Positions 7,341 through 17,200 are shown, numbered from the stretch's first letter. The stretch is 64,000 nucleotides of DNA from Maricaulis sp. (GCF_017643475.1 NZ_JAEPNI010000001.1:744001-808000); one strand, 5' to 3'. Notes: generated by a model from the sequence alone, not told the origin. Program-made: numbers and translations.

Positions 7341-9446
7341 TTACCAGATCGAGACGCGCTCTTCCGGTGCCAGGTAGAGGTCGTGCTCCTCGGTGATGCC
7401 GAAGGCCTCGTACCAGCCGTCCTGGTTACGCAGGGCACCGTTGATGCGGTACTGGGCAGGAGAGTGCGGACCGCGACGCAGCTGCTGAACCAGCGCCTGC
7501 TCGGTGTAGAGGTTCCGCCAGACCTGGGCCCAGGCCATGTAGAAGCGCTGATTGCCGGTGTATCCATCGAGGACCGGAGCTTCACCGCCATGATCTTCCA
7601 GGTAGAGCTGGTAAGCGCGGAAGGCCATGGAGAGGCCGCCAACGTCACCGATATTCTCACCCAGGGACAGGCGACCGTTCACAAACTCGCCCTCGATCGG
7701 GGAGAATTCGCTGTACTGAGCGGCCAGGCGATCGGTCATGCCGTCGAAATTGTCGCGGCTTTCCGCCGTCCACCAGTCACGCAGCACGCCATCACCATCA
7801 GAACGGGAACCCTGGTCGTCAAAACCGTGGCCCATCTCGTGGCCGATTACGGCACCGATGCCGCCGAAATTCACAGCCGGGTCAGCATACGGGTCGAAGA
7901 ACGGACCCTGCAGAATGGCTGCCGGGAAGACGATCTCGTTGGCCGTGGACGAGTAGTACGCGTTCACGGTCTGCGGAGACATGCCCCATTCCCAGTCGCG
8001 GATCGGGCCACGCAGGCGTTCGCGGCTGTCTGCGCGGAACCAGGCCGAGATGCGTTCGGCATTGCCGAACAGGTCGTCAGAGCGGATCTCGATGCTCGAG
8101 TAATCCGGCCACTGGTCCGGATAACCGATTTTCGGTGTGAAGTTCTCGAACTTGTAGATCGCGCCTTCGCGGGTCTCTTCGTCCATCCAGTCCAGCGTTT
8201 CCAGACGCTCACGCAGGGCACGGCCCAGATAGTCCACGAGGACTTCCATCTGTTCCTTGTACTCCGGCGGGAAGAAGCGCTCGACATAGATCTGGCCAAG
8301 CGCCATGCCTGCAGAACCATTCACATACTGAATGGCACGGGCTTCCAGGTCACGCGGTTGTTCGACACCGGACAGCGTACGGCTGAAGAAGTCGAATGAG
8401 CGCTCGTAGAATTCCGGCGTCAGGCGGCCGCTGTTGGAATTGACATAGCGATAGGTCAGCCAGTCCTGCCAGGTCTCGACAGGAACTTCGCCAAACAGGG
8501 TGGCAAGGGACTGGATTGCCGTGTCCTGGCGGATGACAACTTCGGTCTGGTCCGCAAAGTCGAGCGCATCCATGAAGGTTGCCCAGTTGAAGCCCGGCGC
8601 GCTGGCAGCCAGCTCGTCGGTCGTCATCAGGTTATAGGTGCGCGTGCGGTCACGGCTGTCCTGGCGGGTCCAGTGAACCTGGGCGAACTGGGTTTCCAGA
8701 TCCAGGATGCGCTGGGCGCGCTCGGCACCATTGTCCATGCCGATAAAGCCGAACACATCAGTGATGTAGGCGACGTAAGCGTCACGGAAACCCTGATAGC
8801 GCTCGGTGTCTTCCAGATAGTAGTCACGGGTCGGCAGGCCCAGACCGGACTGGCCGACGGAGACGATGTAACGGTTCGGGTTGCCCTGGTCGCGGCCAAC
8901 GCCGGCGCCAAAGATAGAGGCCGTTCCCGGCTGCCCCATCAGGTTGGCAATGTCGTCATGCGTGCTGGCAGCTGCAATCGTGTCGATCATCGGGCGGACC
9001 GGATCGAAACCGCGGGCGGTCAGCGTGTCCTGGTCCATGAAAGAGGTGTACAGATCACCGATCTGCTGCTGCGGCGTGCCCGCTTCAGCGTTGGCTGCGC
9101 GCGCTTCGGAGATGATGCCGTCAATACGCTCTTCCGAGAGCAGGAAGAGTTCGGTGAAAGACCCGAAACGCGAGAAGCCCTGGGGCAATTCGCTCTGGTC
9201 CAGCCAGCCGCCGTTTACATAGCGGTTGAAGTCATCACCCGGGTGCACGCTGTCATCAACGTGCTCGTATTCAATACCCCAGGTGCCCAGGCGCGGATCG
9301 CCGGCAGACGGATCACCAACGCTGGTGGTCTGTGCGACTTCGCTGCCGGAAGCAGCGGAATTGTCGGCGGTGTCGGTGGTTTCAGTTGCCGGTGTGCATG
9401 CGGCGAGCAATGTCAGGCTTGCACTTGCCATAAGTAGTTGTCGCAA
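7341..9446 (-). CDS. M13-family (PepO/neprilysin-like) metallopeptidase lipoprotein, copy 1
   Basis: I choose the TTG at 9446 (GGGGGAGG 5 bases upstream). This gives a lipoprotein signal that aligns with copy 2 (MRQLLMASAS... with lipobox LLAAC). The roughly 701-residue protein carries the M13 N-terminal domain and a C-terminal zinc protease domain. Visible motifs are NAYYSSTANEIVFPAAI, HEMGH at about 536-540 (two zinc ligands and the catalytic Glu), ENIGD with the third zinc ligand at about 597, and the terminal Trp typical of the family. It should cleave oligopeptides in the periplasm or on the outer membrane. It is one of three tandem paralogues, each with its own terminator. Confidence 0.93.
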   Translation of the reverse strand: MRQLLMASASLTLLAACTPATETTDTADNSAASGSEVAQTTSVGDPSAGDPRLGTWGIEYEHVDDSVHPGDDFNRYVNGGWLDQSELPQGFSRFGSFTELFLLSEERIDGIISEARAANAEAGTPQQQIGDLYTSFMDQDTLTARGFDPVRPMIDTIAAASTHDDIANLMGQPGTASIFGAGVGRDQGNPNRYIVSVGQSGLGLPTRDYYLEDTERYQGFRDAYVAYITDVFGFIGMDNGAERAQRILDLETQFAQVHWTRQDSRDRTRTYNLMTTDELAASAPGFNWATFMDALDFADQTEVVIRQDTAIQSLATLFGEVPVETWQDWLTYRYVNSNSGRLTPEFYERSFDFFSRTLSGVEQPRDLEARAIQYVNGSAGMALGQIYVERFFPPEYKEQMEVLVDYLGRALRERLETLDWMDEETREGAIYKFENFTPKIGYPDQWPDYSSIEIRSDDLFGNAERISAWFRADSRERLRGPIRDWEWGMSPQTVNAYYSSTANEIVFPAAILQGPFFDPYADPAVNFGGIGAVIGHEMGHGFDDQGSRSDGDGVLRDWWTAESRDNFDGMTDRLAAQYSEFSPIEGEFVNGRLSLGENIGDVGGLSMAFRAYQLYLEDHGGEAPVLDGYTGNQRFYMAWAQVWRNLYTEQALVQQLRRGPHSPAQYRINGALRNQDGWYEAFGITEEHDLYLAPEERVSIW

Positions 9447-9512
9447 ATTGGCCTCCCCCAATTGGAACTATGAATATGTCAGTGTGCGGTAACTTAGTGC
9501 TTTGCGACCGGC

Positions 9513-9535
9513 GTGCAACTTACGCATTCGTGAGG
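9513..9535 (-). promoter_or_regulatory. Conserved upstream element, M13 copy 1
   Basis: A 23-bp block identical at 22 positions to 11766-11788. The core on the minus strand is ATGCGTAAGTTGCAC. It lies 67 bases upstream of the chosen start. TTGCAC could be a -35, with TAAGTT 16 bases downstream as -10. An ACG-N4-CGT half-dyad lies inside it. Confidence 0.5.
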
Positions 9536-9547
9536 ATTGCAGAGACG

Positions 9548-9577
9548 AAAAAGCCCGGCGGTGAAAACCGCCGGGCT
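9548..9577 (-). terminator. Rho-independent terminator of the second M13 gene
   Basis: Perfect 10-bp stem (AGCCCGGCGG / CCGCCGGGCT) with a 6-base loop, followed on the minus strand by a T run. Confidence 0.9.
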
Positions 9578-9599
9578 CCTGTTTCAAGTGTTGTCGTCT

Positions 9600-11696
9600 C
9601 TACCAGACCGTGACGCGTTCTTCCGGCGGCAGGTACAGCTCGTGATCTTCGGTGATACCGAATGCCTCATACCAAGCGTCCTGGTTGCGGACCGTACCGT
9701 TCACGCGATACTGGGCCGGAGAGTGCGGCCCGACACGCAGTTGCTGGACGAGCGCTTGTTCAGTGTAAAGATTGCGCCAAACCTGCGCCCAAGCCATGAA
9801 GAAACGCTGGTCTCCGGTGAAACCATCGAGAACCGGTGCTTCTTCCCCCTGGTCCTGCAAATAGAGCTGATAAGCCCGATATGCGAGGTCGACGCCTCCG
9901 ACATCGGCGAGGTTTTCTCCGAGTGACAGGCGCCCGTTCACGAATTCACCTTCAACTGGGGAAAATTCGCCATATTGCTCGACAAGACCTTCAGTGCGTG
10001 CGTCAAAAGCCGCGCGGCTCTGTTCCGTCCACCAGTCGCGCAACATTCCCGTGCCGTCCGAGCGGCTGCCCTGATCGTCAAAGCCATGCCCCATCTCGTG
10101 TCCGATCACTGCGCCGATTCCACCGAAGTTTACCGCGGGGTCTGCAAACGGGTCGAAGAACGGCCCTTGCAAGATCGCTGCAGGGAAGACGATTTCATTG
10201 GACGTTGGTGCATAATAGGCGTTCACCGTCTGCGGTGACATGAACCATTCCCAATCACGGACAGGACCGCGCAAGCGGGCGCGGGTGTCTGCACGTGCCC
10301 AGGCTGAGATGCGCTGGGCATTGCCGAACAGATCGTCGGACGCGATTTCGATCGAGGAATAATCCGGCCATACGTCCGGATACCCGATCTTTGTGATGAA
10401 GCTCTCGTATTTGACGATGGCTTCCGCCCGGGTCTCATCATCCATCCATTCCAGCGTTTCCAGGCTCTCGCCAATGGCACGACTGACATACTCGACGAGC
10501 GTATCCATTTGCTGCTTGTATTCAGGCGGGAAATATCGCTCGACGTAAATTTGGCCAAGGGTCATGCCCATGGATCCGTTCACGTACTGGACCCCACGCG
10601 ATTCAAGCGGTCGCGGCTGATCCGTTCCTGAAAGCGTGCGGCTGTAGAAGTCAAACGAGCGCTCGTAGAATGATGGCGAGAGCACATTGCGATTGCTGGC
10701 CACATACCGAAAGCTAAGCCAGTCCTGCCATGTGGATACCGGGATCTCCGAAAAGAGAACCGCCAGCGATTCGATTGCTGTATTCTGACGAAGGACGATC
10801 TCGGTCTGGTCAGCATACTCCAGCGCTTCGAGATAGCGTGTCCAATTGAAACCGGGCGCTGTTGTTGCAAGATCAGCGGTCGCGGTCAGATTATATGTGC
10901 GCGTGCGATCACGGCTTTCTTCATTGGTCCAGTGCACCTGGGCGATGGCCGTTTCCAAGTCCAGCACGGCTTGTGCCCGCTCTTGGCCCTGGTCCATGCC
11001 GATCAGGCCGAATACATCTCCGATGTATTCCAGATATCCATCCCGGATACCTTGATAACGTTCACTGTCTTCAAGATAATAATCGCGTGACGGAAGTCCC
11101 AGCCCACCCTGGCTGATGTAGACGATGTAGCGTTGCGGATTGCCTTGGTCCTGGAAGGAACTGGTCCCGAAAATCGTCGATGTGCCGGGTTGACCCATGA
11201 GAGTTGCGATATCGTCATGCGAGCTCGCTGAGGCGATCTGGCTGAGCATCGGGCGAACCGGATCGAAACCCAGCTCTTCGCGACGTTCCTGATCCATGAA
11301 GGACGAGTAGAGATCACCGATTTGCTGTTGCGGTGTTCCATGGGCGCCATTCTGTTCCGACGCTTCCTGGATGATGCCATTGATCCGCTCTTCAGACAGC
11401 AGGAAGAGTTCGGTGAATGAGCCGAAACGCGAGAAACCCGGCGGCATTTCTGTGCTGTCCAGCCAACCGCCGTTGACGTAGCGATTAAAGTCATCGCCCG
11501 GGTGAACGCTGTCATCGATGTATTGCGTTTCGATGCCCCAATCACCAAGACGAGGTTCATTGGCGCTGGTTTCGCTGGAGGCTGCCTGGTGTGCGGCGTC
11601 CTGGCTTGCTGTTGTGTCGTTGGCAGGCGTTTCAGCTGCTGGTGTGCATGCTGCGAGCAAAAGAAGGCTCGCGCCTGAAAGTAGAAGTGTACGCAC
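9600..11696 (-). CDS. M13-family metallopeptidase lipoprotein, copy 2
   Basis: The 698-residue protein starts at GTG (GGGGGAG upstream) with a lipoprotein signal ending LLLLAAC. HEMGH is at about 533-537, ENLAD at about 594 and the C-terminal residue is Trp. It is clearly the closest relative of copy 1: long identical stretches such as VHPGDDFNRYVNGGWL, GSFTELFLLSEERI and YTEQALVQQLR are visible in both. Its codon choice is less biased than copy 1, with more third-position A/T in places. It shares an upstream 23-bp element with copy 1 but not with copy 3. The duplication is therefore likely to have included the promoter. Confidence 0.93.
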   Translation of the reverse strand: MRTLLLSGASLLLLAACTPAAETPANDTTASQDAAHQAASSETSANEPRLGDWGIETQYIDDSVHPGDDFNRYVNGGWLDSTEMPPGFSRFGSFTELFLLSEERINGIIQEASEQNGAHGTPQQQIGDLYSSFMDQERREELGFDPVRPMLSQIASASSHDDIATLMGQPGTSTIFGTSSFQDQGNPQRYIVYISQGGLGLPSRDYYLEDSERYQGIRDGYLEYIGDVFGLIGMDQGQERAQAVLDLETAIAQVHWTNEESRDRTRTYNLTATADLATTAPGFNWTRYLEALEYADQTEIVLRQNTAIESLAVLFSEIPVSTWQDWLSFRYVASNRNVLSPSFYERSFDFYSRTLSGTDQPRPLESRGVQYVNGSMGMTLGQIYVERYFPPEYKQQMDTLVEYVSRAIGESLETLEWMDDETRAEAIVKYESFITKIGYPDVWPDYSSIEIASDDLFGNAQRISAWARADTRARLRGPVRDWEWFMSPQTVNAYYAPTSNEIVFPAAILQGPFFDPFADPAVNFGGIGAVIGHEMGHGFDDQGSRSDGTGMLRDWWTEQSRAAFDARTEGLVEQYGEFSPVEGEFVNGRLSLGENLADVGGVDLAYRAYQLYLQDQGEEAPVLDGFTGDQRFFMAWAQVWRNLYTEQALVQQLRVGPHSPAQYRVNGTVRNQDAWYEAFGITEDHELYLPPEERVTVW

Positions 11697-11765
11697 GGTC
11701 GCGTCTCCCCCAAAAATAAGAAAGTTGCGTCCCCTTCACAGCCAAACTAGCCGTTTCGTTGGTGT

Positions 11766-11788
11766 GTGCAACTTACGCATCCGTGAGG
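11766..11788 (-). promoter_or_regulatory. Conserved upstream element, M13 copy 2
   Basis: Partner of the block at 9513-9535 (one difference in 23 bases). It ends 70 bases before the GTG start. TTGCAC is followed 16 bases later by TAGTTT, the same arrangement as in copy 1. Confidence 0.5.
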
Positions 11789-11799
11789 TTTGAAAAACG

Positions 11800-11831
11800 A
11801 AAAACCCGGCAGCGAGCGCTGCCGGGTTTTT
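11800..11831 (-). terminator. Bidirectional-looking terminator of the third M13 gene
   Basis: Perfect stem of at least 13 bp (AAAACCCGGCAGC / GCTGCCGGGTTTT) with a GAGC loop. A/T runs on both sides mean it could act on either strand; only the minus strand has a gene ending here. Confidence 0.9.
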
Positions 11832-11848
11832 GTACTCTTGCGAGCTGC

Positions 11849-13924
11849 TTACCAGATTTTGACGCGCTCTTCCGGTGGCAGGTAGAGGGCGTGATCTTCA
11901 GTGATGTTGAAGGCCTCGTACCAGGCGTCCAGATTCCGGACGACACCATTGGTGCGGTATTGCGACGGGCTGTGCGGGTCGGTCGACAGACGCGAAATCA
12001 GATTGTCTTCGCGATACAGGCGACGCCAGACCTGAGCCCAAGCGAGGAAGAAACGCTGATCGCCGGTGAAACCGTCGATCACCGGTGCTTCGCCACCATG
12101 ATGTTCATCGACATAGTTGCGGTAGGCCGTGTAAGCCATTTGCAGACCACCCAGGTCGCCGATGTTTTCACCCATGGTGAAAGTGCCATTCACGAACATG
12201 CCCTCAACCGGGGAATAGCCGTCATACTGGGCGCCGAGGCGACCGGCACGCTCCTCGAAGCGGGCATTGGTGCCTTCCGTCCACCAGTCATTGACCGAGC
12301 CGTCATAGTCGAAACGACGGCCCTGATCGTCGAAACCGTGGCCGATTTCGTGGCCGATCACGGCACCGATGGCGCCGTAATTGATCGCGGCATCAGCGTT
12401 CGGATCAAAGAACGGAGCCTGGAGGATGCCTGCCGGGAAAGTGATCTGGTTCATCAGCGGGTTGTAAGACGCGTTGACCGTCTGCGGCGGGTAAGGCCAC
12501 TGGGTGCGATCAACCGGACCCATCAGGTCCTCAACCTGGTCATTCCAGTTGAACTCAGCCAGGCGGATCATATTACCGAACAGGTCGTCCGCACGTACTT
12601 CCAGCGCGCTGTAGTCACGCCAGTTGTCCGGATAACCGATGCGCGGTTCGAAAGTGGACAGTTTCTGCAGGGCGTTGGCACGCGTCTCGTCATCCATCCA
12701 TTCCAGATTGTTCAGGCGGCCTTCAAACGCTGTTGTCAGGTTGGCGACCAGCTCTTCCATGTCCGTCTTGGAGGACGGCGGGAAGTAGCGCTCGACATAA
12801 ACCTGCCCGACAACTTCACCCAGCTGGCCACCAACCAGACCGACACCGCGCAGATCGCGCGGACGCTGATCCGGTGTACCGTTCAGGGTGCGGCCAAAGA
12901 AGTCGAAGCTGGCCTGGTCAAATGCGACCGGCAGGCGGGCCGTGTTGTTATTGATCGTGTGGAAGATCATGTAGTCGTGCCACAGCTCGACCGGGGTCTC
13001 GGTGAGAATGGTCGCAGCACCCTCGATCGCGCTCGGCTGAGCGACGAGGAAGGTCGGGACTTCGGCCAGGCCCATGCTCGCCATGCCGTCAGCCATGTTG
13101 AGGGCCGGAGCCAGCTCGTCCATCTGCTGCAGCGTCATCGGGTTGTAGATTCGCTGGATGTCGCGGCTTTCGGCCTGCGTCCAGTGAACGCCGGCGAGAC
13201 GGGATTCCAGCTCCATGATGGCAGCTGCCTTTCCGGCGCCGCCCTCAATGCCCGCAAGATCGAAAATGGTTTCGATGTAGGCGACATAGGCCTCGCGATA
13301 ACGGGCGAAGGCGTCGTTTTCCTCATCCAGGTAATAGTCGCGATCCGGTAGGCCCAGCCCGCCCTGTCCAACAAAGACCGTGTAGCGTGTCGGGTCGGCG
13401 AGATCAGGGATAATGCCGAAGCCGTAGGGCGCCGGGTGGTGCAGGCTGGCAAACAGCGCAGAGATCTCGTCATGCGTGCTGGCGCCACGAATTTCCGCGA
13501 GGAACGGCTCCAGCGGCTCGATACCGCGTGCGTTCAGTGTGTCCGTGTCTATCCAGCTGGCGTAGAGGTCGCCGACCTGCTGCTGCGGAGAGCCCGCTTC
13601 GGCATTGGCGCTGGCCAGTTCCAGGATGATTTCCTGGACCTGTTGCTCGGCCTCGATGGCGAGTGCCGTGAACATGCCGTAGTTGGAGCGGTCTTCCGGG
13701 ATGGTCGTATTGTCCAGCCATGTGCCATTGGCATAACGGAAGAAATCGTCACCCGGATGATAGCTGGCATCCATGCCGTCTACATCGAAACCCCACGTGC
13801 CGATATCGGCCATGGCGGTTGTTTCGGTAGTGGTGGAGGCGCCACTGTCGGTGGAAGTCACCGTCGCCGGGTCGCAAGCTGCCAGCAATACGAGTGCCGA
13901 ACAGCCCAGCAAAATCTTTTTCAT
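11849..13924 (-). CDS. M13-family metallopeptidase lipoprotein, copy 3
   Basis: The 691-residue protein starts MKKILLGCSALVLLAAC, a lipoprotein signal. It has HEIGH at about 525-529, ENIGD about 60 residues later and a C-terminal Trp. It is more diverged from copies 1 and 2 than they are from each other: for example RLYREDNLISRL replaces NLYTEQALVQQL. Only 57 bases separate it from the end of the RND operon, and those are mostly the RND terminator. Its promoter must be very short or lie within that gap. Three lipoprotein M13 proteases in a row suggest nutrient-peptide breakdown or envelope protein turnover; no substrate can be named. Confidence 0.93.
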   Translation of the reverse strand: MKKILLGCSALVLLAACDPATVTSTDSGASTTTETTAMADIGTWGFDVDGMDASYHPGDDFFRYANGTWLDNTTIPEDRSNYGMFTALAIEAEQQVQEIILELASANAEAGSPQQQVGDLYASWIDTDTLNARGIEPLEPFLAEIRGASTHDEISALFASLHHPAPYGFGIIPDLADPTRYTVFVGQGGLGLPDRDYYLDEENDAFARYREAYVAYIETIFDLAGIEGGAGKAAAIMELESRLAGVHWTQAESRDIQRIYNPMTLQQMDELAPALNMADGMASMGLAEVPTFLVAQPSAIEGAATILTETPVELWHDYMIFHTINNNTARLPVAFDQASFDFFGRTLNGTPDQRPRDLRGVGLVGGQLGEVVGQVYVERYFPPSSKTDMEELVANLTTAFEGRLNNLEWMDDETRANALQKLSTFEPRIGYPDNWRDYSALEVRADDLFGNMIRLAEFNWNDQVEDLMGPVDRTQWPYPPQTVNASYNPLMNQITFPAGILQAPFFDPNADAAINYGAIGAVIGHEIGHGFDDQGRRFDYDGSVNDWWTEGTNARFEERAGRLGAQYDGYSPVEGMFVNGTFTMGENIGDLGGLQMAYTAYRNYVDEHHGGEAPVIDGFTGDQRFFLAWAQVWRRLYREDNLISRLSTDPHSPSQYRTNGVVRNLDAWYEAFNITEDHALYLPPEERVKIW

Positions 13925-13935
13925 GATGTTCCCCT

Positions 13936-13972
13936 CGAAAAGAAAATCCCCTGCGCCGACCCGGCGCAGGGG
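13936..13972 (-). terminator. Rho-independent terminator of the RND operon
   Basis: Ten-base-pair stem (CCCCTGCGCC / GGCGCAGGGG), followed on the minus strand by ATTTTCTTTTC. It begins 10 bases after the permease stop codon. Confidence 0.85.
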
Positions 13973-13981
13973 GAAAGTATG

Positions 13982-16900
13982 TTACTCGGCCGGCGAATGG
14001 TCGAGGTGACCGGGCAGTTCGCCATGAGCAAAGTCAGTGTCCTCGTAATCGCTGCCCAGAGACGGCTGTTTCTTGCCTGTCCACATGCCGCGGAAGAAGC
14101 GGGCGATATCGACGCCGATGCCGTACAGGGCAGGGACGAAGAAAAGCGTCAGGAAGAGTGCGAAGACAACCGCGAAGCCAAGGGCCACGACCATGGGCTT
14201 CAGGAACTGAGCCTGGGTCGATTGTTCCGCCATCATCGGGAAGATGCCGAGGAAGGTGGTGACCGAGGTCAGCAGGATAGGACGGAAACGCTGTACGCCA
14301 GCGTCTACCAGCGCCTGGAAAGCGCCTACTCCATTGGCCCGCAGCCGGTTTACGAAGTCGATCAATACGAGGTTGTCATTGATCACAACGCCTGCTGCTG
14401 CACCCACACCGAAATAGGAGAAGAGCGCGATCGGGATGTCGTACAGGTAATGCCCGAAGATGGCGCCCGTCAATGCGAACGGGATGGCGATCATGATCAG
14501 GATCGGCTGGAAATAGGACCGGAAAGCAATCGCCAGCAGCAGATACATGGATGCCAGCGCAAGCAGCAGGAGGTTCATGACTTCCTGCATGAATTCACGC
14601 TCACCCTCGGCCTGGCCGATCTCGTCGCGAGAGACATGCGGGAAACGCGTGTCAAAGTTCGGCCAGAACTCGTTGGTCAGGCTTTCCTCGACAGCGCCGC
14701 GTGCGATCGGGTCAGACAGCTCGGCCGTGACGGTGACCGTCCGCATGCCATTGCGGCGACGGATACGGTTGAGGCCCGGTGCGAACTCCACATCGGCGAC
14801 AGCTGACAGCGGAACCTCACGCCCATCGGCGGTGCGGATGCGCAGGTCACGGAGCGTGTCCAGCGAGCGGCGGCTTTCCTGGTCGAGGCGGATCATCACC
14901 CGCACGTCCTGACCATCGCGTGGCAGGCGTTGCGCCTCCTCGCCGTAGAAAGCCTGGCGGACCTGGCGTGTCACGTCCGACAGGGTCAGACCCAGCGCCT
15001 GGGCGTCCGGTCGCATCGTGAACTGCAGTTCCTGGGTCGAGGTCTGCATGGAGTCGACGATGTCATACAGGGTGTCATAGCTGCGCAGCTGATCCTTGAG
15101 GGCATCGGCTGCCTCGCGCAATTCGTCGAGGTCCTGTCCGGACAGGGCGAAACTCACCGAGTTCCCACCTTCGTTGATGGTGGAGTCGAAGCGGACTTCT
15201 TCAGCGTCCGGAACCGGTCCCATCATTTCACGAATGGTCTGTGCAACTTCAACTGTCGGCAGCGAACCTGGACGGTCCTCCGGCTCCGCGAGCGTGATCC
15301 AGGCGCGGATACTGCCGTCGGTGGCCACTGTCGAACGGCTCTCGATCATGTCGACATTGTCCGGGTATTGCGTGCGGTAATACTGCAGCGCTTCATCCTG
15401 GGCAGCGTCGAGTTGACTCCGGACCTGTTCGGTGCGGCTCCACGGCGTGCCTTCGGCCAGCTGGATCGAGACCTGGATCGTCTCGTTCTCGATCTGTGGC
15501 ATGAAGACCGACCCGACCCGGTTGGTGCTCATCAGCGTGATGGAAACGAAGAAGATACCGGTGAACGCGATGACCGTTGCATAACGATTGCGGATCGAGA
15601 GCTTGGCGAGCGGACGATAGATGCCGCGCGCGAAGGCGACCAAGGTGTGGGCAATGCCGCGCTGGAGCGCGATCAACGGCCCGAAAATACCCTTGTTGGA
15701 CTGCGGCTTCAGATGGCTCAGGTGAGCCGGCAGGATCAGCAGCGATTCAATCAGGGAGAAGGTCAGGGCCGCGATAACCACCAGGGAGATCTGCTTGGTA
15801 AACTGAACGGTCGGTCCCGTGATCAGCATCCAGGGCGAGAACATCATGATGGTCGTGATGACGGCGAAGATCACCGGCTTGGCGACCATCTGCGTGCCGA
15901 CCACGGCGGCGGTCAGGCCTTTTTCCCCGCGTTCTACCCTGTCGTGGATGTTTTCCCCGACCACAATCGCGTCGTCGACCACGATACCGATGACGAGCAG
16001 GAAGGCGAACAGCGACAGCATGTTCAGCGAGACGTCCATCATGGGCAGCAGCAGGAAGGCACCACCAAACGCGGTGAAAATTCCCACTGTGACCCAGAAG
16101 GCGACATCAGGGCGCAGGAACAGGAAGAGGACGATCAGAACCAGACCGCCACCGATGAGGGCGGAGTTCATGATGGTGTCCATGCGTGCCTTGTACATCT
16201 CGGAATTGTCCCACCACAGAGACAGGGAGACGCCGTCAGGCAGTTCCGCGCGCTTGCTTTCCAGATACTCCTGAACGCCGTTGGAGATATCGACGACGTC
16301 AACATTCGGGGTGGTCTGCACATAGACCACGACCATGTTCTCGCCGTTATAGGTCGAGGCGAGGTTGGCATCGACAAAACCGTCATTGACGCGCGCGACG
16401 TCGCGGACGCGCAAGGTGCCACCATCACGCGTTTGGCGAATGATGATGTCCTCGAATTCAGCTTGTGAATCCGCCAGCTGGCGGGATGTGAGGCTGAGAT
16501 CGCCGAGTTCTGTGCGGACGCTGCCGGCTGAGGCATTGAGGGAGCTGGAGCGAACTGCGCGGGACACTTCGTCAAAGCTCAGGCCGTAGCGCTGCAGGCT
16601 CTGCTCGGACAATTCGATGGAGACCTCTTCATTGAGGCGTCCCATGATGCCGACGATGGAAACACCGGGCACCTGGTTGGCAACCTCGTCGCGGATCTCA
16701 TCTGAAATCTGCTGCAGGTCACGGCGATCAATATCACCATGCACGGCAAAGCCGATCAGCCAGTCCGAGGCGCGCCACTGGTTGACGAACGGGCGGAAGG
16801 AGGATTGCGGCAGGTTGTTCACCGAGTCGACGTTTAGCTTGATCTCGTCGATGAAGGACGGGATGTCGACGGACGGCTTGCCGGCGATGTTGATGAAGCC

Positions 16901-17200
16901 GCTGCCTTCAACGGCCGTCGAGGTGATCGTGTCAACGCCGTCGATATCGATCAGCGCTTCCTCGATCCGGACGATAATCTGTTCCTCGACTTCCTGCGGC
17001 GAGGCGCCTGGCCAGGCCACGGAGACAGTGGCTCCGTTGATGGCGACGCTCGGGAAGACCTCGCGGTTGAGCTGGAAATATCCGAACAGGCCGCCCAGCA
17101 GGGCCACGATCATCAGCAGGTTGGCAGCGACGGAATTCGCAGCAAACCATCCGATGATGCCCTTGGGAGCTTCCTGATGTGTTTCGTTAGGGTCGGTCAT
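13982..17200 (-). CDS. RND-family efflux permease (AcrB/HAE1-like)
   Basis: The 1072-residue inner-membrane pump has the typical order: N-terminal helix (NSVAANLLMIVALLGGLFGYFQL), periplasmic porter loop, six-helix bundle, second loop, second bundle. The proton-relay Asp pair is visible in FLLVIGIVVDDAIVVGENI. The PGASPQEVEEQI segment near residue 70 is also family-typical. It is the last gene of a three-gene operon with adaptor and outer-membrane factor, transcribed outer-membrane factor to adaptor to pump. Substrates cannot be inferred. No local TetR/MarR regulator is present, so regulation is likely from elsewhere. Confidence 0.94.
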   Translation of the reverse strand: MTDPNETHQEAPKGIIGWFAANSVAANLLMIVALLGGLFGYFQLNREVFPSVAINGATVSVAWPGASPQEVEEQIIVRIEEALIDIDGVDTITSTAVEGSGFINIAGKPSVDIPSFIDEIKLNVDSVNNLPQSSFRPFVNQWRASDWLIGFAVHGDIDRRDLQQISDEIRDEVANQVPGVSIVGIMGRLNEEVSIELSEQSLQRYGLSFDEVSRAVRSSSLNASAGSVRTELGDLSLTSRQLADSQAEFEDIIIRQTRDGGTLRVRDVARVNDGFVDANLASTYNGENMVVVYVQTTPNVDVVDISNGVQEYLESKRAELPDGVSLSLWWDNSEMYKARMDTIMNSALIGGGLVLIVLFLFLRPDVAFWVTVGIFTAFGGAFLLLPMMDVSLNMLSLFAFLLVIGIVVDDAIVVGENIHDRVERGEKGLTAAVVGTQMVAKPVIFAVITTIMMFSPWMLITGPTVQFTKQISLVVIAALTFSLIESLLILPAHLSHLKPQSNKGIFGPLIALQRGIAHTLVAFARGIYRPLAKLSIRNRYATVIAFTGIFFVSITLMSTNRVGSVFMPQIENETIQVSIQLAEGTPWSRTEQVRSQLDAAQDEALQYYRTQYPDNVDMIESRSTVATDGSIRAWITLAEPEDRPGSLPTVEVAQTIREMMGPVPDAEEVRFDSTINEGGNSVSFALSGQDLDELREAADALKDQLRSYDTLYDIVDSMQTSTQELQFTMRPDAQALGLTLSDVTRQVRQAFYGEEAQRLPRDGQDVRVMIRLDQESRRSLDTLRDLRIRTADGREVPLSAVADVEFAPGLNRIRRRNGMRTVTVTAELSDPIARGAVEESLTNEFWPNFDTRFPHVSRDEIGQAEGEREFMQEVMNLLLLALASMYLLLAIAFRSYFQPILIMIAIPFALTGAIFGHYLYDIPIALFSYFGVGAAAGVVINDNLVLIDFVNRLRANGVGAFQALVDAGVQRFRPILLTSVTTFLGIFPMMAEQSTQAQFLKPMVVALGFAVVFALFLTLFFVPALYGIGVDIARFFRGMWTGKKQPSLGSDYEDTDFAHGELPGHLDHSPAE

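Noticed and set aside
11759-13351. A 530-codon plus-strand frame opposite the third M13 peptidase
   Set aside because: The M13 motifs and signal peptide on the minus strand settle the coding strand.
14930-16468. A 512-codon plus-strand open frame inside the RND permease gene
   Set aside because: Same cause: high GC leaves antisense frames open. The His/Gln/Asp-rich composition is typical of shadows, and the minus-strand permease is unmistakable.
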